Program-made: the position numbers and the translations under genes
In this document: piece by piece, positions 4,910 to 6,897 of the stretch
Layout of the letters: each line of letters starts with the position of its first letter
Numbering within the stretch: the stretch's first letter is position 1
Notes under the pieces: model-generated
Databases searched by the model: none
What the model was told of the DNA's origin: nothing
What the model saw: the letters and a program-made list of their open reading frames with translations, nothing else
Assembly (NCBI GenBank): GCA_003250235.1
Contig: QKGY01000016.1
Span: forward strand, 1 to 6,897
Reading direction: 5' to 3'
DNA from: Desulfuromonadaceae bacterium
GTDB lineage: Bacteria > Desulfobacterota > Desulfuromonadia > Desulfuromonadales > SZUA-540
DNA length: 6,897 nucleotides

Positions 4910-6199
4910 GTGAAGAACTCATTGATGAAATTCGTGATCGTGCTGCTTCTTCTGTGCTGGGGGGGGTCGGCACAGGCAGCCGGGCCGACCATGACCAGCC
5001 TGCTGGAAGCCGTGGCCGAACAGCCGGATCTTGCCGTCAGTTCCCTGGGCGTGAAGGCGGCCGAAGTTCAGCTGCAACAGGCCCGGGCCGAGCTGTATCC
5101 AAAACTCTCGGCTTTCGGCAGTTACACCATGTACAACTCGCCGACCAATCTGCGGCCGATGCCGCCCACCGAGGTGAACATCACCGCCGGAGACGCGATT
5201 CCCTTCTCCGAGAACATCCTGCGCTACGGGTTGAAAGTGGAGATGCCGCTTTTCGTCAAAAGCCTCTACTCCCTGGCCGACAAGGTCAAACAGGTGCAGG
5301 AGGCCAGCAGGGCCGGGCATAAGCTGCGGTTGATCTCGCGGCAGGCGGCGGTGGTTTCCCTCGATGCGTCACTGGCTTTCACCAGCCACCTTGATACCGC
5401 CATCGCCTCGCGCATCGAGTCCCTGGGCAAAACCCGCGAGGATCTGCAGCTGGCGGTCGACAATGGCCGTGCGCCGGAATCGGAGCTGCTCAAGGTGTTA
5501 ACGGCCCTGAACGATCTGCAGAAACAGCGCAACGACCTGCGGCGCCAGAGCATCACCCTGACCAGCCAGCTGGAGCAGTTGACCGGGGTCCGTCTCGACG
5601 GTTTTATCCCGATTTCGCTGAAACGGCCGGTGACGGAAGATCGCTATCTACGCCAGGTGCAGCAGGAAGCCAATGTCGCCGCCAGCGAGAAGGAATTGCG
5701 GCAGGCCTGGGACAGGCATTATCCCACGCTCAAACTTGAGGGGGTGGTTTCGGAAAATGACGGGGAGGCATACAACACCGGCCAGTCCATCAGTCGCCGC
5801 TACGACTACATCGGGGTCGCGCTGACGGTCCCGCTGTTTGACCGCCCGCTGAGCACGTCGATCGATCAGGCGAAGGTTCAGCTTCAGCGCCAGCGGCAGC
5901 AGCTGGCTCAGCTGCGTCTCGATCTGGATGCCGAAGCCGAGAGCCTCAAACAGCAGTTGCCGGTCATCGAGCAATCAACCCAACTCGCTCGGACGACGCT
6001 CGAAAACACCCGCCGCTTGCTCGACATTGCCAAGGTGGCTTACCGAAACGGCCGCATGACCACGGAAGAATACCTGCGTTTTGAAACACAGGTGCTCGAT
6101 GCCGAAGCGGCGCTGCAGAAAACCATCCTCGATCGCTGGCAGGTGATCAGCCAACAAGCCGTGCTCTACGGAGACGAATTGACGGGAGTCGTCCAATGA
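4910..6199 (+). CDS. TolC-like outer membrane efflux protein
   Basis: A 429-residue exported protein with a typical signal peptide (hydrophobic residues 8-18, cleavage probably after AQA at 21-23). It has the two tandem OEP repeats of TolC: each has a long alpha-helical part rich in Gln, Arg, Leu and Ala, and a beta-strand pair. Repeat landmarks are LYPKLSAFGSY (62-72) matching HYPTLKLEGVV (270-280), and LKVEMPLFVKSLYSLADK (108-125) matching VALTVPLFDRPLSTSIDQ (303-320). The helical stretch 321-420 includes RNGRMTTEEYLRFETQ, common in metal and drug efflux relatives. It would form the trimeric outer membrane channel of a tripartite pump. Translation begins at GTG 4910, supported by GAGAAGGA (4895-4902) at 7 bases; an internal ATG at 4925 is a weaker alternative. 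It ends in an ATGA overlap with the adaptor gene. C16 in the signal is not in a good lipobox (Leu at -1), so a lipoprotein is unlikely. Confidence 0.93.
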   Translation: MKNSLMKFVIVLLLLCWGGSAQAAGPTMTSLLEAVAEQPDLAVSSLGVKAAEVQLQQARAELYPKLSAFGSYTMYNSPTNLRPMPPTEVNITAGDAIPFSENILRYGLKVEMPLFVKSLYSLADKVKQVQEASRAGHKLRLISRQAAVVSLDASLAFTSHLDTAIASRIESLGKTREDLQLAVDNGRAPESELLKVLTALNDLQKQRNDLRRQSITLTSQLEQLTGVRLDGFIPISLKRPVTEDRYLRQVQQEANVAASEKELRQAWDRHYPTLKLEGVVSENDGEAYNTGQSISRRYDYIGVALTVPLFDRPLSTSIDQAKVQLQRQRQQLAQLRLDLDAEAESLKQQLPVIEQSTQLARTTLENTRRLLDIAKVAYRNGRMTTEEYLRFETQVLDAEAALQKTILDRWQVISQQAVLYGDELTGVVQ

Positions 6200-6897
6200 A
6201 AAAGAAAGTCTTCATGATCCTCATTCTCCTGCTGCTTGTGGTGGGTGCCATCCTGCTGTTGAAAATCCGCAAGGCCAACCTGGCGCATGCCCCGGTGGCC
6301 GCCGCATTGCCGGTGGTGGTCGACGCGATCCGCGTTCAGCCGCAGGACCTGACCCTGACCCTGCCGGCCATGGGTGTCGTCTCTTCAGACCTCTCGACCA
6401 CCCTGTCGACCAAGGTCAGCGGGCGCATCGACAAGATCTTCAAGCGGGAGGGCGATACGGTCAAGGCCGGAGAATTGATCGCCCGGATCGACAGTACCGA
6501 GTTTGAGGCCAAACGCAAGGCGTTGCTCGCCAAAATCGAAGGGCTCGATTCGGAAATAACCGTCCAGCGTGAAAGTCACCAGCGCACACTCGAACTGTTT
6601 CAGGTCGGCGGGGCTTCCCTCGAGCAGAAACAGAAAGAAGAAGCCGCCATCGACAGGCTGGAAAAAGAACGCCAGGGCTTGCAGCAGAATATTCGGGAAA
6701 TCGAAAACTTGTCCGACTATACCCGGATCGTCGCGCCGGTTTCCGGCACACTCAGTGCGCGACTTGTCCAGGTCGGCGACCTGGCTCTGCCGGGCAAGCC
6801 TCTGTTCAGAATTGCCGCCAGCGAAGGGCTCTTCCTGGATGTCAACCTCCCTGCGGGTCTCCAGGCCAGCGCGATCCGTTACCAGGGGCAGCCGTAC
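6196..6897 (+). CDS. Periplasmic adaptor (membrane fusion) subunit of an efflux pump, 3' truncated by the window
   Basis: The frame runs open for 234 codons to the window edge, so the C-terminal part is missing. The N-terminus is a membrane anchor or uncleaved signal (KKK then hydrophobic residues 5-23). A lipoyl/barrel-sandwich half follows at about 71-100 (VSGRIDKIFKREGDTVKAGE), then an alpha-helical hairpin at about 101-172 with many Glu/Lys/Gln residues, then the second lipoyl half at 176-207 (IVAPVSGTLSARLVQVGD), and the start of the beta-barrel domain. This is the HlyD/AcrA-type order (RND adaptor family). The protein would bridge an inner membrane pump to the TolC-like channel. Its ATG overlaps the TolC-like stop as ATGA, with GGGAG (6184-6188) 7 bases upstream. 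The pump gene, most likely RND, should follow immediately beyond the window. Whether it moves metals, metalloids or organic compounds cannot be told from this part. Confidence 0.93.
   Translation, partial: MKKKVFMILILLLLVVGAILLLKIRKANLAHAPVAAALPVVVDAIRVQPQDLTLTLPAMGVVSSDLSTTLSTKVSGRIDKIFKREGDTVKAGELIARIDSTEFEAKRKALLAKIEGLDSEITVQRESHQRTLELFQVGGASLEQKQKEEAAIDRLEKERQGLQQNIREIENLSDYTRIVAPVSGTLSARLVQVGDLALPGKPLFRIAASEGLFLDVNLPAGLQASAIRYQGQPY

Overview
The window is one strand-consistent accessory operon. Every supported gene lies on the + strand, and junctions are tight (ATGA overlaps, or gaps of 2 to 46 bases). The one exception is a 243-base stretch after the first gene, which holds what looks like a broken small gene. 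GC content is high (roughly 60% in most genes), and the start regions carry strong purine-rich ribosome binding sites. Together with the gene families, this suggests an anaerobic, sulfur- or metal-respiring bacterium of the Desulfuromonadales / Geobacter / Pelobacter type. That taxonomic guess is inference from family content, not a marker-gene identification.

Layout: (1) 1-111, leader, possibly the tail of an upstream gene. (2) 112-1428, a YraQ/ArsP-type (COG0701, DUF318) permease. (3) about 1463-1675, remains of a probable BFD-like [2Fe-2S] protein gene, read in shifting frames and ending in an ATGA overlap with the next gene. (4) 1672-1908, a small cytoplasmic thioredoxin-fold protein (MTH895/TM0996 'redox-active disulfide' type). 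(5) 1911-2333, an exported thioredoxin. (6) 2330-3031, a CcdA/DsbD-like membrane thiol transporter. (7) 3054-3485, an exported CxxC protein of the poorly characterised ArsF-like family. (8) 3501-4097, an FmdE-domain protein with a C-terminal zinc ribbon. (9) 4144-4893, a TauE/SafE permease. (10) 4910-6199, a TolC-like outer membrane efflux protein. (11) 6196-6897, a periplasmic adaptor (HlyD/AcrA type), cut by the window edge.

How the genes may work together: genes 4 to 7 form a plausible thiol-electron relay from the cytoplasm (small CxxC protein), through the membrane (CcdA, one cysteine in each half), to two exported CxxC proteins. The permease at the head of the operon belongs to a superfamily with characterised exporters of trivalent organoarsenicals, and the thioredoxin/CcdA/ArsF set is typical of arsenic-associated clusters. 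A working model is periplasmic thiol reduction coupled to metalloid or thiol-compound export. The second part (TauE, TolC, adaptor, and presumably an RND pump just outside the window) would be a tripartite efflux module. The substrate cannot be read from the sequence.

The most notable item is the degraded iron-sulfur gene at 1463-1675, which conventional ORF calling would miss or fold into a spurious N-terminal extension of the thioredoxin gene. The relay plus FmdE combination is the best candidate for an under-described system.
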